NCBI RefSeq assembly: GCF_012030425.1
Contig: NZ_JAAUVN010000002.1
Location: 682,001-746,000 of the forward strand
Length of the DNA stretch: 64,000 nt
Reading direction: 5' to 3'
Source of the DNA: Sphingobacterium sp. B16(2022)
GTDB lineage: Bacteria > Bacteroidota > Bacteroidia > Sphingobacteriales > Sphingobacteriaceae
The notes below the pieces were generated by a model that saw only the letters and a program-made list of their open reading frames with translations, had not been told where the DNA came from and searched no databases. Of this stretch, positions 62,350 to 64,000 are shown in pieces; position 1 is the stretch's first letter, and the number at the start of each line of letters is the position of its first letter. A program made the translations under genes and the position numbers.

Positions 62350-64000
<1,651 letters not shown>

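Overview
The window is AT-rich chromosomal DNA from a member of the Bacteroidota, most likely a Sphingobacterium or close relative (Sphingobacteriaceae). This rests on three SusC/SusD pairs, an ECF sigma/FecR pair feeding a SusC with an STN domain, many short lipoproteins with lipobox cysteines, Bacteroidota families (DUF3667, DUF2480, DUF4465, DUF4369-TlpA, PLDc_N, DUF4870), few Shine-Dalgarno sequences, and -7 boxes of the TAnnTTTG type. No rRNA, tRNA, CRISPR array, IS element or phage gene was seen. Both ends cut a gene: an unknown membrane protein on the left (minus strand) and katG on the right (plus strand).

Layout. 1-8.2 kb: small membrane and zinc-ribbon proteins, a LuxR-type regulator, a GNAT, a DJ-1/PfpI protein, a Crp/Fnr regulator, a lone KAS III-like enzyme and a wrecked Vsr mismatch endonuclease. 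8.4-16.2 kb: ECF sigma factor, FecR anti-sigma factor, SusC, SusD; the space after fecR holds two decayed copies of the fecR 3' end. 16.5-27.4 kb: a seven-gene plus-strand operon: SusC, SusD, two tandem DoxX-like membrane proteins, a periplasmic rhodanese, a Tat-type metallo-beta-lactamase/rhodanese fusion resembling persulfide dioxygenase, and an FAD oxidoreductase. It is preceded by a ~330-nt leader containing a 45-codon ORF that ends in Cys-Cys-stop, then two hairpins, the second an intrinsic terminator 22 nt before the susC ATG. 27.7-33 kb: lipoproteins, an M60-type metallopeptidase, and a second ECF sigma factor followed by small membrane proteins and an Hsp20 chaperone. 33.5-40.8 kb: acetyltransferases (one a pseudogene), LysR, superoxide dismutase with DUF2480 and an FMN reductase, and an O-methyltransferase. 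41-48.4 kb: lactonase-like MBL protein, three AraC regulators, siderophore-interacting reductase, FUSC and MFS transporters. 49.5-56.4 kb: a minus-strand SusC-SusD-DUF4465-TlpA operon. 57-64 kb: hypothetical lipoprotein, FAD monooxygenase, TPR protein, unknown protein, katG.

How it works together. The three SusCD loci are independent nutrient uptake systems with different control: sigma/anti-sigma signalling from the STN-bearing transporter, a putative translation-coupled cysteine attenuator on a sulfur-type operon, and a palindromic operator upstream of the third. Oxidative-stress functions (superoxide dismutase, katG, FMN reductase, DJ-1) are scattered between them. The attenuator-controlled sulfur operon is the most interesting candidate system here; its function is inferred from sequence only.
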